Notes: generated from the letters alone by a model not told the origin. A stretch of DNA of 64,000 bases from Epiperipatus broadwayi (GCA_028023455.1 JAQFVV010000184.1:746001-810000); one strand, 5' to 3'. Shown: positions 48,785 to 61,219, counted from the stretch's first letter. Program-made: numbers and translations.

Positions 48785-49075
48785 ATATGGCTATATTGTA
48801 ATGGTAAGAATTGTCCCTTCACGTAACAAAATCTAGAACACCGGCAAAATACCCTAAAGCTGCTCGAATCTGGATACTGGGATCCAGAATCCTGCCAACA
48901 TTCAATCCTTTCACCTCTGCTCAATGATCTAATACCCTATGGATGACATTTCTCAACTTACACAGACATTCAATTTAATCATGGTCTGGCAGTCACCCAG
49001 GGTGGAACAAGAGACTTATAAATTAACTAACTTAACACTGATTTAGTCAAATGTACACACATATGACTAAGTCAT
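48785..49075 (+). mobile_element. SINE-like repeat, copy A
   Basis: It shares tattgtaatggtaagaa at its start, a ccca-ggt-g--a-agagac block in its body and aaatgtacacacatatgac at its end with the repeat at 60455-60680. The promoter boxes are less clear here than in that copy. Confidence 0.4.
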
Positions 49076-49930
49076 TAATTATGAAACCTAATAGAATGAT
49101 CTACATATATATAATGATGTATGTGCAAATTAATCTAGAGTTGGATAAAATGAACTCACAGACAATAAAGATATGAAAACAAGTTATATTTTAAATATTA
49201 TTAATTTAATAAAATAATAACAAATAGTAAAACTAAAATATACAGAATTATAGAATGAGAACATGAAAGATTACGCATGCAGGCATTGCATAACTAATGA
49301 GATTAATGTTACATATTATTTCATTATAAGTATCCATTAAAGTATTGTGCGGTATTTAAGTTTATGCCTAAATTAATATGCCAATTTTCTAGTTCTTGTG
49401 TAGTCTGCTGAATCATATGGAACTTTATAGCCAAAGTTATATAACTAACTTAATAGCGCTCCTATGGCATCTATCTATATCAAGTTAAGTTGAGTACATA
49501 ATCAGGCTCAGAGATATGCATGTTAGCATGTTAACCTACATTAGGATATATGCTGATGCTAGATAAGTGTTTAATACAAAGGGAGAGAAAACTGGTTTAT
49601 TATAGGTTTACCTATATACTCTATGGCACATATTAAAATATTAATCAACTAGAAGGTGCGAATGGGTCATTATTCATGGGCTTCAGCCTCAAAGGCTCAG
49701 TTGCCATACAACTGCTCAACTTGCTATGAATGGGAACATTAGTAATTCAGGGAGTTGGATAAGCATTAATTATGAATAATCTAGGTCCTTGTGCCCTAGT
49801 TCTAAAAGAGTGTGCTTTACCCAAACTAAGTGGATAAGTGTGACCTCCACCAGCAACTCATCAAGAATCATACAGCAAAGCAGATAATTGTACATTGCAT
49901 ACTTAGTAAGGACACATCTGCAACTTATAC
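49076..49930. other. AT-rich non-coding DNA
   Basis: Nothing recognisable apart from a slightly GC-richer patch at 49655-49740. The target-site duplication of the next element lies at its right end. Confidence 0.5.
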
Positions 49931-49934
49931 ATAT

Positions 49935-51757
49935 TGTGATGAGCACACATACTGTGGTCACACATGTACCTACAAAACATCCACAAATTAGAAATGTTAG
50001 GGTTGGAAAGAAAGAAATAAATAAGAAAGAAAAAACGAGCTTGGAAATTAACAAAACCAAGAAATGTTGAAAATTAACAAAACAAAGAGAAAGAGAGGGA
50101 ACTAGAGTTAACAAGATCGTTATCTTTTGCTAGTCAAAGTCCGAATTTTGATAAAAGTAAATATTAAATTATAATACTACAAGCATACGGTAGGAAAGTT
50201 AAAGCAGTAAAGAAACATAAATAAAACATGTAGTAAAATATGATTTAGGAAAAGTAAAGTTTAAAAAAAAAAAAAAAAGAAAAAACTTCGATAGCACGGA
50301 AAGAAAAAAACCTAGAAAATTAATATGTTCGAAAAGATAAGAATCTGGGCTTCAAAGTACACATTTGACGATAAACGAAATGCGGGTTTTATGGAGTAGA
50401 GTTAAAGCAAGAATTAGATAAAAAATAAATGATTATTAAAATTTAAATAAGAAATAAAGAAAAACATGCATTAAAATTTGTGTAAGTAATCAAAGAAAAA
50501 TAAGGAAATAAATAAAATGTACGTAGTGCTATAAAATCCTATAAAATAAATTTACATATGGCCGAAGGCATAGCATGGGAGGTGTCAACAACAAGTGGAA
50601 ACAAAGAATCTAAAGGACAAAGACCATTGGAATGTTTTAATTAAAAAAAAAAAGAAAAAAGTTAGGTGGAGAGCTAAGGAGATTAAAGGAGAGATTAGAG
50701 CTTGAGACTTCGAGTCGACAAGGTGAAAAAATCGCGGCTCCAAGAATCAGCCGATATAGCTAACCAACATGACTTTTACCATCGATATCTCACATAGTAT
50801 GACCGGCTAAGGCCATCATGATCGCGGTCAATCCGGACTTCTGTACCAATGGTTCTGCAATAATGTAACAGCTACGGTAGTAACGCCTGCCTATGGACTC
50901 CTGTAGTGGCCCGACCTGTGATGCCTCGTCCTCCATGCCTTATTAACCAAGAAGCTACATCCCGCCAAATATAATCTACGACCGTCCCTCCTAAAGAAGT
51001 GGATAATCCACGTGACGGTCGACAACACATCGGAATGAACTCAAAGACTAAACCCTAGGTAACTTAAATATTATTTTATATATCATCAAATGTGCACATA
51101 AATTCCATAGACAATGGCCAAATGCCTTTCATGAATGATAATGACATTCTTTTGATAGACAGCTAGGCTAACGAGTTATAAATGTGACAGCATTTATAAT
51201 TATTTCAAGTATTTATTTCAATTGTTCATTTATAAGAATTTCAAGTATTGCCTTATAGCACTATAGAATATAATATGTTTTAATTTTTTTTATGTTAATG
51301 TTTCTTATATCTTTTATTATCAAATTATTTGTTAGTATTAAAAATATATTAATTTATTTAAATCTGTCTTGTCTCGTTCTTCGCCACTCCACAAAATAGT
51401 CTAATACTAGGAGGGTAGAAATATTATTTCATTTTTTTTGCATTCTTTTAGTTATGAAATTAACACGTGAAACGTTGATGGTGCAGGGTTTTATCCTGTA
51501 AAATTTATAAATTAGCCAAGCGCTGTAACTGTAATATCTTACAGCAGCCGGGAGAAAGTTGATCGGGAAAAATAATCTGGAGACTATATCCGTATAGCTT
51601 ACAGATTCGGTCAAGTACGGAAATCGGCTCGTCTGTTTCCGTATTTCTCTCTGCTTGAGGTAGCGGAAAGTGGACGATTTTGAATAATAAGAATTCCCCA
51701 TTACATATATAAGTGAAAGGGAAGTTGGAGCTTTTCGATCGTCCCGTGCCCGTTACA
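49935..51757 (+). repeat. 5' LTR of gag-only element
   Basis: Differs from the 3' LTR by roughly two dozen single-base changes and a few homopolymer length changes, mostly transitions. A TATA-like TATATAA lies at 51706-51712, about 50 bp before the LTR end, and might be the promoter. Reading frames on its minus strand recur in the 3' LTR only because the LTR is repeated, and they have no domain. Confidence 0.96.
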
Positions 51758-51762
51758 TATTT

Positions 51763-51780
51763 TGGGGGCCAGTCCGGGAT
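51763..51780 (+). other. Primer-binding site, proline-tRNA type
   Basis: TGGGGGCCAGTCCGGGAT lies five bases after the LTR. It matches the tRNA-Pro primer site TGGGGGCTCGTCCGGGAT at 16 of 18 bases. A first strand would be primed here by the 3' end of tRNA-Pro or a close relative. Confidence 0.85.
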
Positions 51781-53159
51781 TTGAAACTTCTGCCCAATTA
51801 ACAATCACGTGTTGAATAATTATATAATATAATAAATATTTTCTAAAATAAAAATTGGTTAATATATGTGTTTTCAAACATATAAATTTAGCGTTGCAAG
51901 TTAAAGTGGCGAAAAGCGAAGGCGAAGGGGATAAGTTTTTTTTTATAATACTCCATACGAGCGTTTCACGTCAAATGTGTACAAAGAGTAGCGAGGGGGA
52001 AATTTTTTTTTAGTATTATGAAAGTTATTGAAATGAATAGTGAAGGATAATCTCAGATAATAATTAATCAAGTTATAATGAACAAAGAAATCATAATGTC
52101 AAATGATTACCGCCATGTAAGATAAGTCGTGTTGGGAAAAAAAAAAAAAGGGAGAGAATAACACAAAGTTGTATGAATTTTCATGCTAAGTAATGAAAGA
52201 AATAATAGTCGCGGGACTAAGTGATGTTGAAGAAATATATATGTGATTTAATAGTTGTACGTTCCAGTAAGTTAAAGTTAAAAAATAAAGGTGTATGGTC
52301 TCAGGAAAATAATGAAGCGTATATGGCTAGAAGTACAGCGAGCAAAAATATAGATTATCGTGATATTTGTTTACCGAAAAAACATAAAGTAGTTAAGTAA
52401 AAGAAATAAAATAGTTTAGTAAGATTTAAAGCATAAATGAGAGAGTCTAAAATAGCCGAGGATCACAGGTGAAGTGGAAAAATGTGGGTATGATTCTAAA
52501 ATATCGTGTCTCAGTCCAGCCGAAATAAAAGAGTTATAATAATTAATGAAAATGTTCGAGTGTATTTATTAGGGTGGAAAAAAAAAAGATATACGTATGA
52601 TTTTAAGATAGTGAAAGGAATATAATTTACAAAAAACGTTTTATGTGTAACGAATGAGATTATCCCAGTGAAGAAATATATGTGTATGACTTTATTTTAA
52701 AACGACCGTAAAATAAGTGGGGTTAGAACAAAATATTAGAAATATATATGTCATAAGTTCATGCATCTGGAAACACAGTCAAAATGAATTTCTTTAGATA
52801 TATCGATATAGTAGTGAGTTAAAATTTTAAAAATATATATATATATAAACGTGCAGCATTGAATTAATTAAAGTGAGTCAGAGGTAGATGAGTAGGGAAA
52901 AACGAGGACAATCATCAAGGTGGACGGGCAGTTGGGCAAATCTAGGGCAGGCGGACAAGAAGAGGAACCGGAGTACAAATGTTTGGATTGGCTAGCGATC
53001 TAAACGCTAACTGATAAATCACAAATATTAAATCGTTAATCAAAGTAAAAGGAAAGCAGAGAATCAATAGAAAAAAATTTTCGTTATATAAATATAGCCA
53101 GAAGAGTTTAGTAAAACAATATTAAAAATGTAGATTAAGGGTTAAAGAACATTATATTT
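51781..53159 (+). other. Long untranslated leader of the gag-only element
   Basis: About 1.4 kb between primer site and gag with many stops in all frames and no domain. It would be expected to hold packaging signals, but none can be pointed out by eye. Confidence 0.6.
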
Positions 53160-54608
53160 ATGCATACGAGATCCCAAGATAAAATGGACTTTCAAGGAAA
53201 GGAAGTGAGAGAAGGGAATGAAGATAAAGAGATGAAAGCACCGGGTAAAATAAGTAATAATGATATCATGGATATGCTAAGGCAAATGAGGATTGATCAA
53301 CAGCAATTCGTGGAAGAATACATGAACAGACAGGAGAGAAGAATAGAAGAATGGATGATCAAGGTCGAAATCGATAGCCAGAAAAGAATGGCTGCATTCA
53401 AGGAAGAAGTAAAAAATGAGATCATCCAGCAATCAAAGTCTAATGATACATGGGCTGGATTTCACCCAGAGATGGGGATGGAGGAACAAAGGAGTATAGG
53501 GCCGTGTGGATATGCGAAATCTGAAACGGTTGAGGAGAGAGTTAGAGAATTAGGAGAGTGTGATTGGGAAAAGGATATAGGACATCCAGAAAGGGAGATA
53601 AGACCGTTAGAGGAAGAGACGGAGGTAGTTAGAGATAAGAGTCAAAGAGTGATGATGAGCATGCAGGAGAGTTTAGGTCAAGTGGCAAAAGTAGTAGCCA
53701 GCTTAAACACAAGAGTGGAAGAATGTGTAAAGAGTACAGCCAATAGCAGCATTAATGCCAATATAGAGGGCCGAGAACCAAGAACTAATGGAGAAGACAG
53801 AATCAGAGAATCTGGAAATTACATGGACTATCCTGTGGGCTTCCACCACTTCCTGAAGGTACAAGTTTTCACTGGTAACCCTGGAGAAAGCCCGATGGAA
53901 CACTTGAGCAGCCTGGAACGGTACTTCCAATTCAGTAGAGTAAGTGAAGAAGCCAAGATAGCAGTCGCTTGCAGCCATCTGCAGGGCGAGTCTCAAGTCT
54001 GGTGGAATGCGCTATTCCAGAAGCCCATTACGTTTGCAGCATACCAGAGAATGTTGAAGAGCAGTTATTGGAGTGAGGAGCTCCAGGAGCATATGTTGCA
54101 TCAAATAAAACAGCACAAATGGGGACCGGAGGAATCATTCGTAACATTCTTCCGGTGACAGGTGGCTAGATTACGACTAATAACGGCAAACCCGTTATCG
54201 GAGATGCAAATACTCCATATAATTAGGTCCGGGTTTCCGAAGGACATTGAACGTACTCTCATCAGTACAGAGAGGAAAATGGTGGACCAGGTGGCGGAGA
54301 TGCTGAGTGCACTGGACACCACTAGGGACAACCAACAGAATGAGGAATCGCCGTCGGAACCGCATGTAAAAGAAGCACCTAGAATAAGAAATGACTGGGA
54401 TCCTGGGGAAAGACGTTGGCAAGAAGAACAAGGATATTCTAGGGAATGGAACCCGAGGAGGCAAGGAGACGGACGACAGAGAGAGGAGACAGAATATAAG
54501 CATCCATATGACATGACAGTGAGTCATGGACCTCAAGAGCAACATCCGCATCCCAGAGGAGGAAGAGGTGATATCAACAAAGAAAGACAACCACCAGATA
54601 AAATGTAA
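53160..54608 (+). pseudogene. gag of the gag-only element, one in-frame TGA
   Basis: The frame opens with MHTRSQDKMDFQ at 53160 and runs 332 codons to a TGA at 54156-54158. It then continues in the same frame for another 149 codons (MARLRLITANPLSEMQ) to 54608. The first 200 residues are charged and probably coiled coil (MNRQERRIEEWMIKVE). The gag domain follows: FTGNPGESPMEHLSSLERYF, VACSHLQGESQVWWNAL and SYWSEELQEHM. Element 1 has R in FFRRQVARLR where this copy has FFR-stop-QVARLR, so a CGA-to-TGA change is likely. No CCHC knuckle was found and the tail is R/G/P/H-rich. Without the TGA it would be one intact 482-codon gene. Confidence 0.9.
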
Positions 54609-55488
54609 GAGCGTTCCCAAAATAAAAAAAAAGGGACTAGATGATGACACATTCAGAAATGGACATGGACCTCGAATCATGGAGAACGGATGGGCATACG
54701 GAAACTAACGATATAAAGAAATGACGAGCCAATAGATGGCCAAACAGTATGAGGGACTTTAGGATAAAATGATAAAGGATAAATGAATTGGCAGGATGGG
54801 GTTGTAGATTGAGGTTGAGGGAAAGTAGGCTTAGATATTTGTAGCTTGATCTTATTAGCAGTACTTGGTTTTGCCTTCTTCTTTGCCATGCTTGTGTGGT
54901 CTGCGATGCATCAAGTATTATCACACAGAGAACACAGGGACAGAGATCCCAGTATCACAATGACTCACTGGATTAATATTTCCAGTTAGATATTAAGCAC
55001 ATATATCATGAGTCAATGGTCCAGAGACCAATATATGGTGAAAGAACCCCTTTTGGTATGAATATAGAGCTTTCAGAAAAACACTGGGCTCATGAATGAG
55101 CTGGACGGAAAGATGCCAGTCTTCCAAGCCACCTCAATAATAGTGTCTGGAGTTGGCACTTAGACGTGCCTTATTGCAGAAATGCCATGTATGAACAGGT
55201 TTAATCGGGTCACAGAGATATCCTGTGGATTTGAACCTGAAGATACGAGTAGTGGCAGAAATTAAACGCATGCATGGTAATGTTAGGATTAAATTGGTTT
55301 GGCTATACTGCTTGGTTTGGCAAAGAAAGGGATATAATTTACCTGGTCGCCTCTATAGATTAACCTCATCGCTACATCATAGTACCAATAATGAAAAAAA
55401 AAAAAAAAAGAGAGTTCGAACAATAGTTGGGAGCACTTAGCTTTCCAGGCATAAGGTTAAATTTTTTTTGTGCAGGAAAAAAAATTTT
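54609..55488 (+). other. Region where pol is missing
   Basis: In all six frames I find no D(T/S)G protease loop, YVDD, RNase H or integrase motif. Short frames (for example 55225-55440) have no domain. The stretch may be the scar of a pol deletion or sequence picked up from elsewhere. Confidence 0.7.
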
Positions 55489-55508
55489 AAAAGGGGGGAA
55501 CGGTGTAA
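55489..55508 (+). other. Polypurine tract before 3' LTR
   Basis: AAAAGGGGGGAA lies just upstream of the 3' LTR, separated from it by cggtgtaa. It is the expected plus-strand primer of an LTR element. Confidence 0.75.
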
Positions 55509-57331
55509 TGTGATGAGCGCACATACTGTGGTCACACATGTACCTACAAAACATCCACAAATTAGAAATGTTAGGGTTGGAAAGAAAGAAATAAATAAGA
55601 AAGAAAAACGAGCTTGGAAATTAACAAAACCAAGAAATGTTGAAAATTAACAAAACAAAGAGAAAGAGAGGGAACTAGAGTTAACAAGATCGTTATCTTT
55701 TGCTAGTCAAAGTCCGAATTTTGATAAAAGTAAATATTAAATTATAATACCACAAGCATATGGTAGGAAAGTTAAAGCAGTAAAGAAACATAAATAAAAC
55801 ATGTAGTAAAATATGATTTAGGAAAAGTAAAGTTTAAAAAAAAAAAAAAAAAGAAAAAACTTCGATAGCGCGGAAAGAAAAAAAACCTAGAAAATTAATA
55901 TGTTCGAAAAGATAAGAATCTGGGCTTCAAAGTACACATTTGACGATAAACGAAATGCGGGTTTTATGGAGTAGAGTTAAAGCAAGAATTAGATAAAAAA
56001 TAAATGGTTATTAAAATTTAAATAAGAAATAAAGAAAAACATGCATTAAAATTTGTGTAAGTAATCAAAGAAAGATAAGGAAATAAATAAAATGTACGTA
56101 GTGCTATAAAATCCTATAAAATAAATTTACATATGGCCGAAGGCATAGCATGGGAGGTGTCAACAACAAGTGGAAACAAAGAATCTGAAGGACAAAGACC
56201 ATTGGAATGTTTTAATTAAAAAAAAAAAAGAAAAAAGTTAGGTGGAGAGCTAAGGAGATTAAAGGAGAGATTAGAGCTTGAGACTTCGAGTCGACAAGGT
56301 GAAAAAATCGTGGCTCCAAGAATCAGCCGATATAGCTAACCAACATGACTTTTACCATCGATATCTCACATAGTATGACCGGCTAAGGCCATCATGATCG
56401 CGGTCAATCCGGACTTCTGTACCAATGGTTCTGCAATAATGTAACAGCTACGGTAGTAACGCCTGCCTATGGACTTCTGTAGTGGCCCGACCTGTGATGC
56501 CTCGTCCTCCATGCCTTATTAACCAAGAAGCTACATCCCGCCAAATATAATCTACGACTGTCCCTCCTAAAGAAGTGGATAATCCACGTGACGGTCGACA
56601 ACACATCGGAATGAACTCAAAGACTAAACCCTAGGTAACTTAAATATTATTTTATATATCGTCAAATGTGCACATAAATTCCATAGACAATGGCCAAATG
56701 CCTTTCATGAATGATAATGACATTCTTTTGATAGACAGCTAGGCTAACGAGTTATAAATGTGACAGCATTTATAATTATTTCAAGTATTTATTTCAATTG
56801 TTCATTTATAAGAATTTCAAGTATTGCCTTATAGCACTATAGAATATAATATGTTTTAAATTTTTTTATGTTAATGTTTCTTATATCTTTTATTATCAAA
56901 TTATTTGTTAGTATTAAAAATATATTAATTTATTCAAATCTGTCTTGTCTCGTTCTTCGCCACTCCACAAAATAGTCTAATACTAGGGGGGTAGATATAT
57001 TACTTCATTTTTGGCATTCTTTTAGTTATGAAATTAACACGTGAAACGTTGATGGTGCAGGGTTTTATCCTGTAAAATTTATAAATTGGCCAAGCGCTGT
57101 AACTGTAATATCTTACAGCAGCCGGGAGAAAGTTGATCGGGAAAAATAATCTGGAAACTATATCCGTATAGCTTACAGATTCGGTCAAGTACGGAAATCG
57201 GCTCGTCTGTTTCCGTATTTCTCTCTGCTTGAGGTAGCGGAAAGTGGATGATTTTGAATAATAAGAATTCCCCATTACATATATAAGTGAAAGGGAAGTT
57301 GGAGCTTTTCGATCATCCTGTGACCGTTACA
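55509..57331 (+). repeat. 3' LTR of gag-only element
   Basis: Same length and same ends as the 5' LTR. The direct repeat atat at 57332-57335 completes the target-site duplication. Confidence 0.96.
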
Positions 57332-57335
57332 ATAT

Positions 57336-58942
57336 ATAATGCAAATACATAAAATTATATTATCATGCCTTAAAAATATAGCGTCTATTTACATATCAAT
57401 ACAACCCAGTTCTCAAATATACTATTTAGGGACTAAATTAATTAGTAATCTAGTTTAAGATTATCACCTGCATCTCAATATATATAAATCTAAGGAGGAC
57501 AAAGCATATTTGAGAGACAATTATGGATAAAACATTAAAATATGCTTTGAGAATATCTCTGTGGCTAATTCCTATGATGTACAAGTTACATATATAGATA
57601 GTTATAATTTATAACTAGAGTTAAGCAAACTACAATTTTAACTAGAGAATGACATTATTAGAATATTAATACATAAAACTAATCAGTAAAATAATAACAC
57701 GATCTCGAAACAGTGAGTGAAAAATTAATAATTCAATTATTTACTATTTATTATAGCGAAGATTCGAAATTACCTTCGCAGATCGATAAACTAAAATTAT
57801 ACTTATAAATACTCACGATTTCGAGTTATTTGACATAGTAAATACATATAATATTAAAATGATAAAATTATAGAATAAATTGAATAGATTAGAAATAGGC
57901 ATAAAAGACTGCAGAAAATTATTCATTTAGTTTAAAATGGATTATCATAGTTTTACATTTTAAAAGAGAATTTAACATTACTAGTTATACATTCAGACAA
58001 GATTTAAACATTAGCATTTAACAGCTTTCTTTGCAGATTTTAGAAAAGGTGTTTGTAAGGCAGGTTTAATAAATAGCTAGCTTTTAAAATAAAGAATTGA
58101 AAGTCACAGTTTATGAACAGAGCTCTAAACGAAAATTTACCGGTCAGTTGTCTTCATTGCAGTTCTGGGCACTTGGGACGATAATAAGTTGACACTTTTG
58201 GCAATGATTAGATATTAATGGAGAATCTTCTACCATGGGTTACTTTGCTGGTGTACAGCATTGTTTTATCAGATCAAAGTTCTTTCCTCTCCGGCAAGGG
58301 GAGGAGGTGGTAAGTTATGGCCTACTTTACTCTGTCATTTAAAGGTGAAATGAATGTGGGTTCTGTTTAAAATTCACCTCTATAAAACTCTTTTTTTCTG
58401 GCCACAAAACTTTAAAGTATTTATATTTTCTTAACTCTGGCCACCTGTTTACTTTTACAAGCTTGTCCGTAGCTGAAAAATCCATTACTTTAATTTAGAA
58501 AAACATATTTAATTATTCAAAAAACCCATTACTTTATTGTAGAAAAACATATTTAAAGACGACAACTAATTTAGATTTTGTTTTCTTTTTTTCCCCTGCA
58601 GTTTATTGTGACAATGCTATAAAATTCTGCGAATTGTTATTAACATTTTAGATTTATAAAATCAAGTTCACGCTATTTTAGGACTATTGTGTGACCTAAT
58701 TTAAAAGTTGTTTACAAGGAGAATTAAAAGTTGCTTTGATAATTAGTAGAAAACTAATTTTATTACTGTATATGTAGAATAACAAGTCCAAGAAATGAGT
58801 TATATACATATGCGATTTCAGTAATATAACTATAAAATTGACTAAATAATTTAGACTAAAATATTTCTTAAACTAAAAATCTTTTAAAATGAATATATAT
58901 CTGTAATATATACATATACTATTAAATTACAGACTTACCATT

Positions 58943-58945
<3 letters not shown>
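57336..58945. other. AT-rich non-coding DNA
   Basis: No gene recognised. A GC-richer patch at 58180-58330 does not translate to a recognisable product. Confidence 0.5.
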
Positions 58946-58984
<39 letters not shown>

Positions 58985-58997
58985 TATATATATATAT
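58946..58997. repeat. (AT)n microsatellite, 52 bp
   Basis: An alternating AT run with one interruption at 58981. It produces a meaningless IYIY-type reading frame on the minus strand. Confidence 0.96.
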
Positions 58998-59769
58998 GAT
59001 TCCACATATATAATAATTTAAGTTTGTTTAAATGGGTACTCTGAGAGGGTTTAAACCTGGCATAGAGATAGCTGTGAGAGTAAAATACATGAAACAGGCA
59101 GATGGATGAAACTGACTGTTTCAATATGCATAAATTAAAGTCTTGTGTGTTTTGATTAACATACAAAAAAATTAGGTATCAACTTATGATTTACAATACC
59201 TCATAATAAGTTTACATGAAACACTTATATATCATCATATGTATGTGGTATAATTTATTATATATATTTGAATTGGCAGATTAAAATAAAATTTAAGTTA
59301 CTCCACTTTAATACTATAGATACCTCATACAAGGTCCACATAAAACATATAGATATATTATCACAGAGATGCACAGTATAATAATGGATTAACATATAAA
59401 TGAAATTTATTTTCTTTTTTATAATATATAATTAATGAAAGGTTTAACATATATGTGTGTGTGCTAGCAATGTGCATGCTGAAGTTGTACCACGATATTT
59501 TATCAAAGTAATAAAATTATTAAAAATACCTTCTTTCATAATTAATTCCATTTGGATAATATACATAAAATTCAAATATATGTGTATATAAAAAAAAATA
59601 ATATGAATCAGTTATTAACATAACAGGCCTTTTTTTTTTAAAAAAAAGGAATATCAATTTTTGGACAGTTTATAAAAGTTTTTTTTCTTTTTGACAGGTT
59701 ATTCATAATTAATTAATTATAAACATCTTTAAATTAAAATATAGATTTTAAATGTATTTTTTATTACAT
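58998..59769. other. AT-rich non-coding DNA
   Basis: No recognisable feature apart from poly-T/poly-A facing each other at 59631-59648. Confidence 0.5.
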
Positions 59770-60054
59770 TTATCTATGCTTCTCTGAGTATAAATAAAAC
59801 AGCATATGTATAACTAATTCTTTAGCTAGATGATGGATTCTTTTGATGGGAGCCAGTCCAGGATTATCCTCATCATCAAAGATATAATCAGGTAACTGTT
59901 GACATTCAATCAATTCCACTTAAACTTCATGCCAACCATCTAATACTATATCATCTTTGAAGAATGCAGAGAAGTTGGATCTTCCTTTTATGTGCATCCA
60001 AACTCCAGCATAGTGAACTAATAGCCGCTGCCTTCTTGTTTTCAATTGTCTTCA
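59770..60054 (-). pseudogene. Decayed coding-like stretch of unknown family
   Basis: One minus-strand frame is open from about 60054 to a stop near 59770 except for a single TAA (59920-59922). It gives a protein-like sequence with mixed composition unlike the surrounding chance frames: LLVHYAGVWMHIKGRSNF, SAFFKDDIVLDGWHEV, then after the stop VELIECQQLPDYIFDDEDN and PGLAPIKRIHHLAK. An AATAAA-like word follows the final stop. It could be the last exon of a dead gene, a processed pseudogene or an unrecognised transposon fragment. I cannot name the family. Confidence 0.4.
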
Positions 60055-60454
60055 TGAAAGCTCTGTATAACTCTGAAAACCAACTAATCAACTTCTAATT
60101 TTTTATCAGATCTATTTTAACATAAAACAGGCTTGTGTTAATTTGAAAATCAGATTTCATTAAAAATATTTATTTACATCTTTGTAAATATTGATTTCAT
60201 AATAAAATTTTATTTTAAAATTCAAAATTATTTAATCCCTTATTATTGTTCCAGTGTACTTGTAGAAAATATCTACAAAAAAATTTTTGACTGTTTATTT
60301 CTACTTTTCCTTTCAACTTTATATATATTTAGGCAGACACACTATTCTGTTGTTGTATGCCATGAAACTCATATGATTACAATATGCATTTTAGAGAATA
60401 ATTGTAACAAAGATTTTGTTAATTAGATTTTTTAAAAATTGATCAATGGGTGTG
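60055..60454. other. AT-rich non-coding DNA
   Basis: Nothing recognisable. The upstream side of the preceding coding-like stretch (minus strand) does not continue in frame. Confidence 0.45.
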
Positions 60455-60680
60455 TATTGTAATGGTAAGAAAAGTAGAGCTGCTTTAACTTAACCTAGAG
60501 ATGCAGATAGAGGGGGTTCAAACCTCACCTACTCCTCTAGATTGCTACTAAGTGACTTACTCCCTAAACCTCACTAGAATTTAATCTTAATGTATGCCCA
60601 GTGGTCAGGGAGAGAAGAGACCACAAAAAGGAATTTTAACATATATAATGATCAGGTGTACATACATATGTCACAAAAGA
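60455..60680 (+). mobile_element. SINE-like repeat, copy B, with tRNA-type B-box
   Basis: Starts with tattgtaatggtaagaa and has ggggttcaaacctcacc (60514-60530), which fits the Pol III B-box GGTTCGANNCC with a relaxed centre. The body tgcccagtggtcagggagagaag and the end caggtgtacatacatatgtcac match the copy at 48785-49075. A tRNA-derived SINE is the likely identity. The A-box is weak. Confidence 0.5.
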
Positions 60681-61219
60681 AAACAATACTATGTGGTTTT
60701 ATTTATAGTGAATGAAAGATAACAGAAACTTTTATTCTTTACATTAACAGAATTATGCAAAGCTTTATTAATAGTGTTGCAGGCTATTTTCACTGCAACC
60801 GTATAGATATATATGAAAGATCCATTGTTTGTAATGATAAGGACAGACAAATTTTATATTATAATTTTTTCTTTAAAAAATATTTCCAGCCAATGGATGG
60901 ATGGGTTACGTAAAAATCAAGAGAGAGACATGATTCATTAACTCTATGGATGGGGAACATGAAAATAAATAGGTGGTCAAATTCAACTAAACACTTTGGA
61001 CAGGTTTAAATCTCAGCCCTCTACTGATTATTAAAGAAAATGAGATAGTGACCCCAGCAGGAATTTCCAGCTATAATTGAAACATTTCGATGATATTTTG
61101 AGAAAGATTTCAAAATAAATATAAATATACAAGACCATGCACAAAGGCGATAGCATATTTTGGGCTGTGAGACTTGAGACATAACAGTTACCAAGAGGTT
61201 AACACAAGACCGGATAGCC
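60681..61219. other. Non-coding DNA with a second tRNA-like scrap
   Basis: caggtttaaatctcagccc at about 61000-61018 looks like another worn B-box. No full tRNA fold could be built. The remainder is featureless. Confidence 0.4.

Larger units (their letters stand above)
49935..57331 (+). mobile_element. Young gag-only Ty3/gypsy-type element
   Basis: Two LTRs of exactly 1,823 bp (49935-51757 and 55509-57331) start TGTGATGAG and end CGTTACA. The 4-bp word ATAT lies directly outside both (49931-49934 and 57332-57335). A proline-type primer site, a gag gene and a polypurine tract occupy the expected places, but the 0.9 kb between gag and the polypurine tract shows no protease, RT, RNase H or integrase motif in any frame. 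The near-identical LTRs point to recent insertion, which an element without pol could only achieve with enzymes from a relative. Its gag is related to that of element 1, but its LTRs and primer site are different. Confidence 0.93.

Noticed and set aside
51429-51804. 90-99 codon minus-strand frames in the LTR, repeated near 57000-57275
   Set aside because: Their presence in two places is due only to the LTR duplication. The two LTRs carry a few differences in this frame and no domain is seen.
53160-54608. Alternative genetic code with TGA as sense codon
   Set aside because: Only one TGA lies in this otherwise open gene, and the other element frames are broken by all three stop types. A single mutation is a simpler explanation.
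54195-54680. 161-codon minus-strand frame
   Set aside because: Antisense to the C-terminal half of the second gag, with no domain. The sense strand has clear homology to gag of element 1.
58927-59166. 79-codon minus-strand gene
   Set aside because: A large part is translated AT microsatellite (IYIY repeats).
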